Position numbers and translations under genes: made by a program | The notes under the pieces: model-generated | Told to the model about the DNA's origin: nothing | What the model saw: only the letters and a program-made list of their open reading frames with translations | Databases searched by the model: none | DNA from: Arthrobacter citreus | GTDB lineage: Bacteria > Actinomycetota > Actinomycetes > Actinomycetales > Micrococcaceae | NCBI RefSeq assembly: GCF_038405225.1 | Contig: NZ_CP151657.1 | Span: forward strand, 496,001-560,000 | Direction: 5' to 3' | Length of the DNA stretch: 64,000 nucleotides | In this document: positions 1 to 7,935 of the stretch, one piece after another | How positions within the stretch are numbered: position 1 is the first letter of the stretch | Layout of the letters: every line of letters starts with the position of its first letter

Positions 1-591
1 GAACAGGGCACCCCCGCCGAGCAGGATGATTCCGCCAATCAGGAGGATCGGGGCAAGGCTGGCTCCGGACGACGAGGAACCGCCGCCCGAACTGCCGCTC
101 CGCCCGGACTCCAGCGCATCGGCGGCACTGACCGCAGCGGCTGCCCAGTCCTCGGAGTTGATGGTTTCCTTGCCGAACAGTTCGTCGGTGGCCGCTTCGA
201 TCATCGCGGTTTCCTGCTGTTCCGTCAGGACCGTATCCGCAGGGGCCGAAACTTGAAGCTGCCGGCTTTCCGTGGCAATGCTCAGGAGGGCTTCGCGCTC
301 ACCCAGGTTCCGTTTTGCTACGACCTCGTTGCCCCACTCGGTGCGGTCGGTGGGATTCGTGAACTCATCCACGTAGACCACAAAGAGGGTGTAGCCGCTC
401 TCCTGCCGGGTCTCGGTAATCGCGCTGCGGACCTCTTCAGTCTCCGATCCCAGGACACCTGCTTCGTCGACCACGAACTGTCCCGGGGGAATGGTCACGG
501 GAGGCACGGCAGAGGCGGCGGTCGCCGAACCCAACAGTGCCGTGACACTCAAACCCAGCACGGCACCTAGCCGCTTGGTCTTCAACCGCAT
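1..591 (-). CDS. TPM-domain secreted/membrane protein (C-terminus beyond window)
   Basis: Reading the minus strand from an ATG at 591 gives 197 uninterrupted codons running off the left edge, so the 3' end is missing. A GAGGAC ribosome site precedes the ATG. Residues 1-27 form a signal peptide (basic MRLKTKR, hydrophobic core, Ala-rich cleavage region). Residues about 35-150 look like a TPM domain, with the early FVVDEAGVLG segment and the YTLFVVYVDEF strand typical of the family. A Ser/Gly-rich linker follows, then a hydrophobic helix at about 175-195. TPM proteins are extracytoplasmic; some are photosystem or acid-phosphatase related, and actinobacterial ones are mostly uncharacterised. It is transcribed divergently from the htrA-like gene, so both could serve envelope maintenance; that is only context. 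The family call is good, the function is not known. Confidence 0.75.
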   Translation of the reverse strand, partial: MRLKTKRLGAVLGLSVTALLGSATAASAVPPVTIPPGQFVVDEAGVLGSETEEVRSAITETRQESGYTLFVVYVDEFTNPTDRTEWGNEVVAKRNLGEREALLSIATESRQLQVSAPADTVLTEQQETAMIEAATDELFGKETINSEDWAAAAVSAADALESGRSGSSGGGSSSSGASLAPILLIGGIILLGGGALF

Positions 592-847
592 AAATTGTCC
601 TCAGGTTCGTAGTGGCATCGTGAATGATCCGCTGCGTTTTCCGTCCCTCCGGTCCCCTTACGGGAGCGGGCAGAGACTTGCATCGATTCTATGGTTCACC
701 AGATACCCAGTCCACCACGTTCACCGCCGCGCGGTATTCGGCGAACTCTCAGGAACCATTCAGCCAGCTCCGAAGCAGGTCACAGAAAGTCCTGTCATAG
801 TTTAACGAGCACCAATCATGGGCATACCGATTTGGAAAGGACAGCAC

Positions 848-2464
848 ATGTCTGAGCAATACGGAGGCGCCGAAGGACCGCAGCGTCCGCTGCCTCCCCG
901 TCCGCCTGCCCCGCCGTCGTCGTCCGAGGAAGACACCGCGGGCCGCGGCGAGGGCCAGACGCAGCAGTTCCCCGATCATCCGGACACTCATGCACCCACC
1001 CAGCCGCTTGCCCCCCAATCTTCGCCATCAGAGCAGGCATCGCCAACAGGGCAGGGCCACGAACCACATCAGCCGCAGCAGGAACACGCGTCGGCATCTT
1101 CATCAGAGCCGGGCGCCCGGCACGCGCAGACGCCGCCGTCCGGACAGCCCTTCTACGGACAGCCGGCTCCGGGCGTTGCAGCCCCGCCGTCCTACGGCCC
1201 GGCCTCCGGCGGCTACTCGGGCTCCGGTTACGGCCAGGACCCCTATGGCCCCGGCCACCAGCCGGCGGCCCAACCACCCAAGCGCAAATTTGGTGCCGGC
1301 ACGCTGATCACCGGAATGGTGCTCGCGGGGCTGCTCGGTGGCGGAACGGCCGTCGCGGCCAACTCCTGGCTGGACAATGACGCCGCTCCGCAAAGCACTG
1401 GGCAGGCACAGACCGTTGTGGTGAACAACGATGACAGCGTTAACGCAGTGACGGCTGCTGCGGTCAAGGCTTCACCCAGCGTTGTGACCATCGATGTTGC
1501 CGCCAGCGGCAGCTCCGGAACCGGGTCCGGGATCATCCTCGACGACGACGGACACATCCTGACGAACACCCACGTGGTCACGCTGGGCGGCACGGCTGCT
1601 TCGCCGTCCGTGGAGGTCCAGCTCAACGACGGGCGCGTGTTCTCAGCCACCGTTGTCGGCACCGACCCGGTATCCGACCTGGCTGTCATCAAGGTTGACG
1701 CCGATGACCTGACCCCGGCCACCCTGGGGGATTCGAACGATCTCAACGTGGGGGACACGGTGATCGCCATCGGCGCACCGCTCGGCCTGGCCGGCACCGT
1801 CACTGACGGCATTGTTTCGACCCTGAACCGCACCATCAGCGTGCAGTCCTCCGCCGCTCCGGAGGAAACGGAGTCGGACGGATCGGGCGAGGACGACGGC
1901 TTTGGCTTCCGCTTTGCCCCGCCGGACGGAACCAGCCAGGAGCAGAGCGCCGCAGGGAGCTCCATCTACTTGGACGTTATCCAGACCGACGCGGCCATCA
2001 ACCACGGCAACTCCGGCGGCGCCCTGGTGAACACCGAGGGTGACGTCATTGGCGTCAACGTGGCCATTGCCTCCGCCAGCGAGGAGAGCGGCAGCATCGG
2101 TGTCGGCTTCGCCGTGCCGATGAGCTACGCGGAACGGGTCGCGAACGAGATCATCGACAACGGCTCGGCTACGCACGGTTTCCTGGGTGTGTCAGTCACT
2201 CCGGCCTCGGCTTCCAGTTCGTCCTCCTTCACGGTGGGCGCTGAAGTTGCCGAAAACCCGGCGTCCGGAACTCCCGCGGCTGATGCCGGCCTGAAACAGG
2301 GCGACGTCATCACGTCGGTGAATGGAATCCCCGTTACCGATGCGCAGTCGCTGACCGCAGCCATCCGGATGCAGGCGGCCGGCAGCAAGGCCACCATCGA
2401 TTACACCCGGGGTTCGGACACTGACAGCGTTGACGTGACGCTGGGGAACTCCGCCGACCAGTAG
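848..2464 (+). CDS. HtrA/DegP-type membrane-anchored serine protease with PDZ domain
   Basis: Trypsin-like envelope protease that degrades or senses misfolded extracytoplasmic proteins. The start is the ATG at 848 (MSEQYGG), placed after a GGAAAGGA site; an in-frame ATG 30 nt upstream has no such site. The N-terminal 145 residues are a disordered Pro/Gln/Ser-rich cytosolic arm, followed by one membrane helix (about 149-172). The catalytic triad is visible: His in TNTHVV (about 242), Asp in SDLAVIKV (about 277) and Ser in GNSGGALV (about 389). An acidic insertion of about 40 residues lies between Asp and Ser. One PDZ domain occupies the last 90 residues (GLKQGDVITSVNG). The 538-residue length fits actinobacterial PepD/HtrA-like proteases. 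It is monocistronic, followed by a strong hairpin. The protease class is certain; its substrates are not. Confidence 0.93.
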   Translation: MSEQYGGAEGPQRPLPPRPPAPPSSSEEDTAGRGEGQTQQFPDHPDTHAPTQPLAPQSSPSEQASPTGQGHEPHQPQQEHASASSSEPGARHAQTPPSGQPFYGQPAPGVAAPPSYGPASGGYSGSGYGQDPYGPGHQPAAQPPKRKFGAGTLITGMVLAGLLGGGTAVAANSWLDNDAAPQSTGQAQTVVVNNDDSVNAVTAAAVKASPSVVTIDVAASGSSGTGSGIILDDDGHILTNTHVVTLGGTAASPSVEVQLNDGRVFSATVVGTDPVSDLAVIKVDADDLTPATLGDSNDLNVGDTVIAIGAPLGLAGTVTDGIVSTLNRTISVQSSAAPEETESDGSGEDDGFGFRFAPPDGTSQEQSAAGSSIYLDVIQTDAAINHGNSGGALVNTEGDVIGVNVAIASASEESGSIGVGFAVPMSYAERVANEIIDNGSATHGFLGVSVTPASASSSSSFTVGAEVAENPASGTPAADAGLKQGDVITSVNGIPVTDAQSLTAAIRMQAAGSKATIDYTRGSDTDSVDVTLGNSADQ

Positions 2465-2500
2465 GTAAACCAACAGTCCCGGCCAGCGGCCGGGGCGTCA

Positions 2501-2537
2501 GCAGGGACCGTCTCTCCACTGAGGGGACGGTCCCTGC
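2501..2537 (+). terminator. Hairpin terminator after the htrA-like gene
   Basis: Perfect 12-bp arms, GCAGGGACCGTC at 2501-2512 and its complement at 2526-2537, with a 13-nt loop, 36 nt after the protease stop. Only a short T run follows (GCTGTTTGG), so it is a hairpin-type terminator of the kind common in high-GC actinobacteria. Confidence 0.7.
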
Positions 2538-2667
2538 GCTGTTTGGCGCCGGAGCAGGCACGGGGCACCGGAACAATGTGATTAGCTTATTGAGTCGCCC
2601 TGCGCGGGTGGTCCCGGAGCCGGTGCGCCCGCGCCCGGGAAGATCTTCAACGCCAGAAAGGCCCCGC

Positions 2668-3510
2668 ATGCAGGAATCGAAGAGGCCGCTGAACATCGTC
2701 GTTTTGGTGAAGCACGTTCCCGATACCCAGTTTGACCGGCATCTCTCCGGCCCGGGCCACACCCTGGACCGTTCCGAGTCCATTCTGTCCGAGCTTGACG
2801 AGTACGCCCTGGAAGCTGCGCTGCAGCTGGCCGAAGCCCGCGGGGGACAGGCAGCAGGGAACATGGTCACCGCCCTGACGATGGGACCCGATGCCGCGGT
2901 CAACGCAGTGAAAAAGGCCCTGCAAATGGGCGCGTACCAAGGGATCCACGTCAACGACGCCGCCCTGGCGGGGTCGGATGCGGCAGCCACATCGGCGGTG
3001 CTCGCCGCCGCCGTCCGGCACGCTGCCGGACCGGAGCAGGATCTTCCGGACCTTGTGGTGACCGGAATGGCGTCCACCGACGGGGAAACGTCGCTGGTTC
3101 CCGCGCAGCTGGCTGAACGCCTGCAGCTGGCCCAAATCACCTTCGCCTCCGAGCTGGAGGTGGCCGACGACGAAAGCGGTGCCGCTGTCGTCAGCGCCCG
3201 GCGGGACGGAGACTCCTACTCCGAAACGCTGGAGGCTCCGCTGCCGGCTCTGGTTTCCGTCACCGACCAGGCCAATGACCCGCGGTACCCGAATTTCAAG
3301 GGCATCATGGCCGCCAAGAAGAAGACGGTCACAGTGTTGTCGCTGCAGGACCTGGGGATCGACCCGGCAGAGGTGGGGCTGGACGGCGCCTGGACCACAG
3401 TGGCTGCATCGGCTCCCCGCCCGCCGCGCTCCGCCGGAACCATCATGACCGACGACGGCACGGCCGGCGTCGCGCTGGTTGACTATCTGGCCTCCCGCAA
3501 ACTGATCTGA
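2668..3510 (+). CDS. etfB: Electron transfer flavoprotein beta subunit
   Basis: Beta subunit of the heterodimeric FAD/AMP electron transfer flavoprotein that passes electrons from acyl-CoA and related dehydrogenases to the quinone pool. The ATG at 2668 follows AGAAAGG; the frame is open 30 codons further upstream, but that stretch is Pro/Arg-rich and unlike the family. The 280 residues begin NIVVLVKHVPDTQF and carry the ETF-beta signature region (MASTDGETSLVPAQLAERLQ and DPRYPNFKGIMAAKKK). It is followed 55 nt later by etfA, as in most bacteria; I recall the same pair as fixA-fixB in mycobacteria, also upstream of iscS and mnmA. Identity is essentially certain. Confidence 0.96.
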   Translation: MQESKRPLNIVVLVKHVPDTQFDRHLSGPGHTLDRSESILSELDEYALEAALQLAEARGGQAAGNMVTALTMGPDAAVNAVKKALQMGAYQGIHVNDAALAGSDAAATSAVLAAAVRHAAGPEQDLPDLVVTGMASTDGETSLVPAQLAERLQLAQITFASELEVADDESGAAVVSARRDGDSYSETLEAPLPALVSVTDQANDPRYPNFKGIMAAKKKTVTVLSLQDLGIDPAEVGLDGAWTTVAASAPRPPRSAGTIMTDDGTAGVALVDYLASRKLI

Positions 3511-3565
3511 CAATCCTCCCACCGGCGCCGCCGCGGCTGCGCCCGAAGCACTAAGGAGAGCCACC

Positions 3566-4510
3566 ATGGCCTCTGTCCTGGTCTTTATCGACGTTCCGGG
3601 CCTGCCGCTGCCGCGGGCGAGCCGAGAACTCCTGACGATCGCCCGCAGCCTGGGTGAACCCGCCGTGGCCAGCCCGCGCGCCCTGGGCGACGACGTGCTG
3701 CAGGCACTCGGCGAATACGGAGCCGGCACAGTGTATGAGCCTGCTGACGAGCTGCCCGATGTCCTGGTCGCCGCCAAGGCCGCGTTCCTGGCCGACGCAG
3801 TGCGGGCAGCGGCGCCGGCGGCCGTGCTGCTTGGCAACTCCTTCGAGGACCGGGAAGTGGCGGCCCGCACCGGAATCAAGCTCAACTCCGGTGTCATCAC
3901 CGATGCCGTGGCCGTGGCACCGGATCTGTCAGTGACCAAATCGGTCCTGGCCGGTTCCTACACCTCGACCTGCCGCGTGAAGAACGGGGTGCCGGTAATT
4001 ACGGTTAAGGCCAACAGTGTTGAGCCCGCTCCCGCCGATGTTCCATCCGCTCCCGGGCGCCGGCAGCTTGCCGTGTCCGACGCCGGCCCGGCTGCCCGCG
4101 TCACCGGGCGCACCGAAAAGCGCGACAGCTCCCGCCCGGAGCTTTCCGAGGCGCGGGTTATCGTTGCCGGCGGACGCGGCATGGACGGAAACTTTGGCCC
4201 GGTCGAGGACCTTGCGGACGTGCTCGGCGGTGCTGTGGGCGCCTCGCGCGCCGCCACCGACGCAGGCTGGATTGAGCACTCCGCGCAGGTTGGCCAGACC
4301 GGCAAGACGGTATCGCCCCAGCTGTACATCTCCGCGGGGATCTCCGGGGCGATCCAGCAGAAGGCGGGGATGCAGACCGCCAAAGTAATCGTGGCGATTA
4401 ACAAGGACCCGGATGCTCCGGTGTTCGAGATTGCGGACTTCGGCATCGTGGGAGATGTGTTCTCCGTGCTGCCGCAGGCCACCGAGGAAATCAAGAAGCG
4501 CAGGTCCTAG
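3566..4510 (+). CDS. etfA: Electron transfer flavoprotein alpha subunit
   Basis: FAD-binding partner of EtfB. The start has an excellent AAGGAGAG site 7 nt before the ATG. The C-terminal FAD-binding domain is clear: the run from GRGMDGNFGPVEDLADVLGG through SPQLYISAGISGAIQQ to INKDPDAPVFEIADFGIVGD (about residues 205-300) matches ETF-alpha. The 314-residue length is usual. The N-terminal half is the less conserved Rossmann-like domain. It is co-transcribed with etfB, and its stop is four bases from the GTG of the next gene, so the deacetylase is probably translated from the same message. Confidence 0.96.
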   Translation: MASVLVFIDVPGLPLPRASRELLTIARSLGEPAVASPRALGDDVLQALGEYGAGTVYEPADELPDVLVAAKAAFLADAVRAAAPAAVLLGNSFEDREVAARTGIKLNSGVITDAVAVAPDLSVTKSVLAGSYTSTCRVKNGVPVITVKANSVEPAPADVPSAPGRRQLAVSDAGPAARVTGRTEKRDSSRPELSEARVIVAGGRGMDGNFGPVEDLADVLGGAVGASRAATDAGWIEHSAQVGQTGKTVSPQLYISAGISGAIQQKAGMQTAKVIVAINKDPDAPVFEIADFGIVGDVFSVLPQATEEIKKRRS

Positions 4511-4514
4511 CATC

Positions 4515-5300
4515 GTGGATTCACCTCTCAGCCCGTCACCGCAGCCGGTGTCCCCGTTCCCGGCCGGGGCATCCCTTCGCCGGGTGCTCGCCTTCGCCGC
4601 CCATCCTGACGACATTGACTTTGGTGCCGCCGGAACCGTGGCCGCGTGGACGGCGACCGGCGTCGAAGTTTCTTACTGCGTGATGACCTCCGGCGACGCG
4701 GGCGGCTTCGAGGCCGGAGACCGTGACGCTGTGTCGGAGCTGCGCCGCCGCGAGCAGCGGGCCGCCGCCGAAATCGCGGGGGTCCGCGACCTCCATTTCC
4801 TGGGCGAGAAGGACGGCTTCCTGGCGCTGACACCGGAGGTGGTGGAAAAAACGGTGGCCCTGATCCGGCGCATCCGCCCCGACGTCGTGCTGGCAATGCA
4901 TCCGGAACGGAACTGGGACCGGATCCAGGCCAGCCACCCGGACCATCTGGCGTGCGGAGAGATTGTGACGCGGGCGGTCTACCCCGCGGCGGAGAATCCG
5001 TTTGCCTTCCCGCACCTGGCCGAGCAGGGGCTGCAGGCCTACAAGGTGCCGTGGCTGTGGTTCTACGGTGCCCCGCGCGAGAGGGAGAACCACGCGGTGG
5101 ACATCAGCGCCACCGTGGAAGAGAAGCTCGCAGCCATCCGGATTCACGCAAGCCAGCACCCGGACCTGGCTGGCATGGAGACGGCCGTGCGCGGAATGCT
5201 CCAGGACAATGCCCGCCGCTTCGGACTGGCCAACGGCGCAAGCGCTGAAACATTCCACGCAGTGGGCGTCAACACGGACCGGACCATCGCCGGGTTCTGA
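4515..5300 (+). CDS. PIG-L (LmbE-like) family zinc deacetylase
   Basis: Zinc-dependent de-N-acetylase of the PIG-L/LmbE superfamily, which includes MshB (mycothiol synthesis) and Mca. The GTG at 4515 is chosen because it sits just after the etfA stop and gives MDSPLSPS...; an upstream in-frame start would overlap etfA by about 100 nt. The metal motif AHPDD is at about residues 29-33, and the family's second histidine motif (SHPDH) follows. The 261 residues fit the family. Because it is coupled to etfBA rather than to other mycothiol genes I do not assign it to MshB or Mca. The exact substrate is open. Confidence 0.88.
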   Translation: MDSPLSPSPQPVSPFPAGASLRRVLAFAAHPDDIDFGAAGTVAAWTATGVEVSYCVMTSGDAGGFEAGDRDAVSELRRREQRAAAEIAGVRDLHFLGEKDGFLALTPEVVEKTVALIRRIRPDVVLAMHPERNWDRIQASHPDHLACGEIVTRAVYPAAENPFAFPHLAEQGLQAYKVPWLWFYGAPRERENHAVDISATVEEKLAAIRIHASQHPDLAGMETAVRGMLQDNARRFGLANGASAETFHAVGVNTDRTIAGF

Positions 5301-5315
5301 TCCTTAGGGAAACTC

Positions 5316-6080
5316 CTAGTCCGCGAGGTTGGCCCCGGCCCAGACTTCCATGGCTTCGGCCAGGTAGGCCGCCACGCCGGGAGTTTCACTGTCGTAGAAG
5401 GCCGTGAAACGCGGGTCCTGGACATACATGGCGCCCAGGCCAAGGTAGGCGGACCTGCTCGGTGTCCAGGCTGCGCAGACCCACCGGTAATGGCGCGCGA
5501 CGACGTCCTGCACCCGGGGGTTGCCCGGTTCCAGTCCCGCCTCCAGGCAGGCCGCGAGCTCGCGGTTTATAGCCTGGGCTTCGCCGGCAAGCTCCTGCCG
5601 GCCGTCCGGCCCCAGCGCGGCCAGGGCGGCCTTGCTGGATTCAACGCTGGCGCTGCCCCAGCGCTGCCGCGCCTCCTCCTCATAGGGGTTCTCCTCGAAT
5701 CCCTTGAACATGTTCTGCGCTTCCATGGTGCCTCCCTGTTGCAGTGCCTCCATTGTTGTCCGCACGGTGAAGGCTATGTCCTGCAGCCTCCGGCTTTCCG
5801 CCAGCAGCCACCGGTGATGGACTTCCAGGGCCTGCGCCTCATCCGTCTGGCCGGCGAGGATATCCGTAATGGACTCCAAACCCAGTCCCAGCCTGCGCAG
5901 CAGGAGGATCCGCTGCAGGCGCCGCAGTTCCGGCATCCCATAAAACCGGTAGCCATTGGCTCCAGTGAAGGCCGGTGCGAGCAGCCCGCGCTCGTCATAG
6001 TGGCGCAGGGTGCGGGAGGAAATCCCCGCCATGCGGGCGACGTCGGAAATCGGCCAAGCCTGAGTGTTCCGGGTTGTCAC
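5316..6080 (-). CDS. MerR-family regulator with TipAS-type ligand domain
   Basis: N-terminal MerR winged helix (ISDVARMAGISSRTLRHYDE) with the usual NGYRFYG segment, a dimerisation coiled coil, and a C-terminal domain of about 140 residues resembling the TipAS/antibiotic-binding domain. The start is the GTG at 6080, six bases after AAAGGAG; a GTG 18 nt upstream lacks such a site. TipA-type regulators twist an over-long promoter spacer when a drug or peptide ligand binds and usually control their own gene. Here the gene's own promoter carries exactly that architecture (6132-6162). It is convergent with the PIG-L gene, with only 15 nt between stops. No drug exporter is adjacent, so autoregulation is the only target visible here. 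Confidence 0.9.
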   Translation of the reverse strand: MTTRNTQAWPISDVARMAGISSRTLRHYDERGLLAPAFTGANGYRFYGMPELRRLQRILLLRRLGLGLESITDILAGQTDEAQALEVHHRWLLAESRRLQDIAFTVRTTMEALQQGGTMEAQNMFKGFEENPYEEEARQRWGSASVESSKAALAALGPDGRQELAGEAQAINRELAACLEAGLEPGNPRVQDVVARHYRWVCAAWTPSRSAYLGLGAMYVQDPRFTAFYDSETPGVAAYLAEAMEVWAGANLAD

Positions 6081-6131
6081 AGCCGGCTCCTTTCCCACCG
6101 TGCGTGCCGGAGGATTCCGGCCACACCACTC

Positions 6132-6162
6132 ACCGTAGGGGTTGACGCAGCGTCAACGTCAA
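6132..6162 (-). promoter_or_regulatory. MerR-type promoter/operator with 19-bp spacer
   Basis: On the minus strand TTGACG (6162-6157) and TACGGT (6137-6132) are separated by 19 bp, the over-long spacer characteristic of MerR-activated promoters. The spacer holds a perfect 17-bp palindrome, GTTGACGC-T-GCGTCAAC (6157-6141). Transcription would start near 6125, giving a 5' leader of about 45 nt ahead of the GTG at 6080. What is seen is the geometry; autoregulation is inferred. Confidence 0.8.
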
Positions 6163-6167
6163 GCGGC

Positions 6168-6214
6168 GTTTCAGGCACTGAAGGCTTTCAGGCGCTTAAG
6201 GCTTTCAGGCGCTG
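6168..6214 (-). repeat. 17-bp tandem duplication spanning the rskA stop codon
   Basis: Two copies of AAGGCTTTCAGGCGCTK (6181-6197 and 6198-6214) plus a decayed third copy at 6168-6180. The rskA stop (6205-6207) lies in the right-hand copy, so the tail of the gene with its TGA has been duplicated downstream. Confidence 0.8.
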
Positions 6215-7071
6215 AAGGGAATGACCAGAACCACGGGCATGGTGGGAGTGGGGGACCCGCCGTCGGGCTCCACAGTGACAGCTACGGCCGTGTACGGATC
6301 AATGTCGGTCAGCTCGGTTTCCTTGGTTCCGGAGACTTCCTCGCCCGTCATTGTGCCCACGGACACCGGGTCCGAACCATCCGCCGGAAGGCGCCACATC
6401 TGGTAAACCGACCCCTCCGGCGGCGCCGGAACCCCGCTCAGCGTGACCACGGCGGCGTTCTCGCCGGCGGATGTCGCCACCTCGGCGGTGCCGCCGGTGG
6501 GCAGCTCAATGGTGCGCTGCTGAACATCCGATGCCTGCAGCACTTCCTCCCGCACCGAGTCGGATCCGATGTTGCTGCCAATGGTTACCCCGCCCACCAC
6601 GATGGCCGCAGCAGCGGCGCCGGCGAGGATCCACCGGCCCGGGGCGGACCGGAGCAGGGAACGGCGGTTGCGGCGGGCAGCGACTTCATCAACGGGCTGC
6701 GGGGTGCCTCCGGCGCCCGGATCGGTGTGTTCCCCGACGGTGTGTTCCCCGACGGTTTGTTCCCCGCCGGTCTCCCGGCCGGACCCGGAGTCCTGGTCGG
6801 GCAGCCGGGACAGGATCTTTTCGAACAGGTCCGCAGGCGGTTGTTCCTCGGCCCGGTAGCCGCCGGCAAGCGTCTCCCGGGCGCCCCACACCCGCTTGAG
6901 GAACTCGTTGCGGACGGCCGGTTCCGCTTCCTCCAGCGCAGTATCCAGTGCCTGCCGCTCGTTGCTCGGCAGCGCATTCAGGGCATAGAGCTCGGCCCAT
7001 TCCAGGAGCCGGCCTTCGGACAGGTCCCTGTTCAGGGCGTCCGACGCGGCATCAAAGCTGTTATCCGGCAT
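6205..7071 (-). CDS. rskA: Anti-sigma-K factor RskA-like
   Basis: Membrane anti-sigma factor paired with the ECF sigma encoded just upstream. Residues 1-85 form the cytosolic sigma-binding part (LLEWAELYALNALPSNER is typical of the anti-sigma domain). One membrane helix is at about 146-166, and the extracytoplasmic RskA domain follows (VVTLSGVPAPPEGSVYQMW ... MPVVLVIPFSA). Between residues about 102 and 120 a 15-bp unit is repeated three times, giving GEQTV-GEHTV-GEHTD. The ATG at 7071 overlaps the sigma gene by 11 nt, so the two are translationally coupled. In mycobacteria RskA is degraded by regulated proteolysis to free SigK; the same logic is likely here. Confidence 0.9.
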   Translation of the reverse strand: MPDNSFDAASDALNRDLSEGRLLEWAELYALNALPSNERQALDTALEEAEPAVRNEFLKRVWGARETLAGGYRAEEQPPADLFEKILSRLPDQDSGSGRETGGEQTVGEHTVGEHTDPGAGGTPQPVDEVAARRNRRSLLRSAPGRWILAGAAAAAIVVGGVTIGSNIGSDSVREEVLQASDVQQRTIELPTGGTAEVATSAGENAAVVTLSGVPAPPEGSVYQMWRLPADGSDPVSVGTMTGEEVSGTKETELTDIDPYTAVAVTVEPDGGSPTPTMPVVLVIPFSA

Positions 7072-7714
7072 CTGAATTCACCCCCAGGCATTTCTTGAGT
7101 CGAATCAGTCCGTCGCGGATCCGCGACTTGATGGTGGGGACGGCGGCGCCCAGTTTCTCGGCAACCTCGCGGTACGTAAGTCCGCCGTAGTAGGCCAGTC
7201 GGACTGATTCCCGCTGGGTGTCCGTGAGCGTGTCCAGGCATTGGACCACTGCGTCGGCTTCCATCCGCTGGGTGACCGTGTCCACTACGTTGTCATAATC
7301 CGGTTCCTGCATGGCGGCACCGAAGCGCGCCTCCCGGTTGGCGGAACTCTGCTCGGACCTCACGCGGTCCACGGCCCGGCGGTGGGCCAGGGTCAGCAGC
7401 CATGCCAGTGGAGAACCGACGGAGGGGTCGAAGCGGGATGCATTGGTCCAGACCTGCAGGTAAACCTCCTGCGTGGTGTCCTCGCTGAGCTCGGCGTCGA
7501 TGAGCACCCGCCGGGCCAGGCCGTACACGCGGCGGGACGTCAGGGCGTAGAAGGCGGCAAAATCATCTTGGCTGCCGCCGGCAATGCCCGCCAGGAGCGC
7601 TTCCAGCGAGGCTTGGGGCCGGGCTTGCTGACCGGCTGTTTCTGCGGCATCGGCGGCGCCCTCCGGTGTGGAGGCCTGCGCGGCGGAGGGCCGTCCCGTG
7701 TTGGACGTGTCCAT
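7061..7714 (-). CDS. sigK: ECF RNA polymerase sigma factor, SigK-like
   Basis: ECF-class sigma factor of 217 residues: region 2 (DDFAAFYALTSRRVYGLARR ... EVYLQVWTNASRFDPSVGSPLAWLLTLAHRRAVDRVR) and region 4 (LTDTQRESVRLAYYGGLTYREVAEKL). Pairing with an RskA-like anti-sigma marks it as the SigK group. The ATG at 7714 is chosen; the frame stays open far upstream but with low-complexity sequence. A TATGCT hexamer at 7728-7723 lies 8 nt from the ATG, so the message may have almost no leader. Mycobacterial SigK controls secreted antigens; the regulon here is unknown. Confidence 0.92.
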   Translation of the reverse strand: MDTSNTGRPSAAQASTPEGAADAAETAGQQARPQASLEALLAGIAGGSQDDFAAFYALTSRRVYGLARRVLIDAELSEDTTQEVYLQVWTNASRFDPSVGSPLAWLLTLAHRRAVDRVRSEQSSANREARFGAAMQEPDYDNVVDTVTQRMEADAVVQCLDTLTDTQRESVRLAYYGGLTYREVAEKLGAAVPTIKSRIRDGLIRLKKCLGVNSDAG

Positions 7715-7935
7715 AGGGTTCCAGCATAAACGGATAAAGGTCCCTGCCGCTGCAGGCGCGGGAACAGCGTGATGGCGGCGGGCCGGGTCGGAGCACTCGG
7801 CAAGGCACAGCGGGCATGCGGGAGCACTCACGGGTGAACCCGCCGGTGCAGCCTTTACCATCACTTCCATACCCGCTATTCGGCGCCGGACGGTCCGGGG
7901 ATGGGCCGGCCGCGGCAGGAATCCGTGACGGGGAA

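Noticed and set aside
4413-4514. Longer start for the PIG-L deacetylase inside etfA
   Set aside because: It would overlap etfA by about 100 nt; the GTG at 4515 is well placed.
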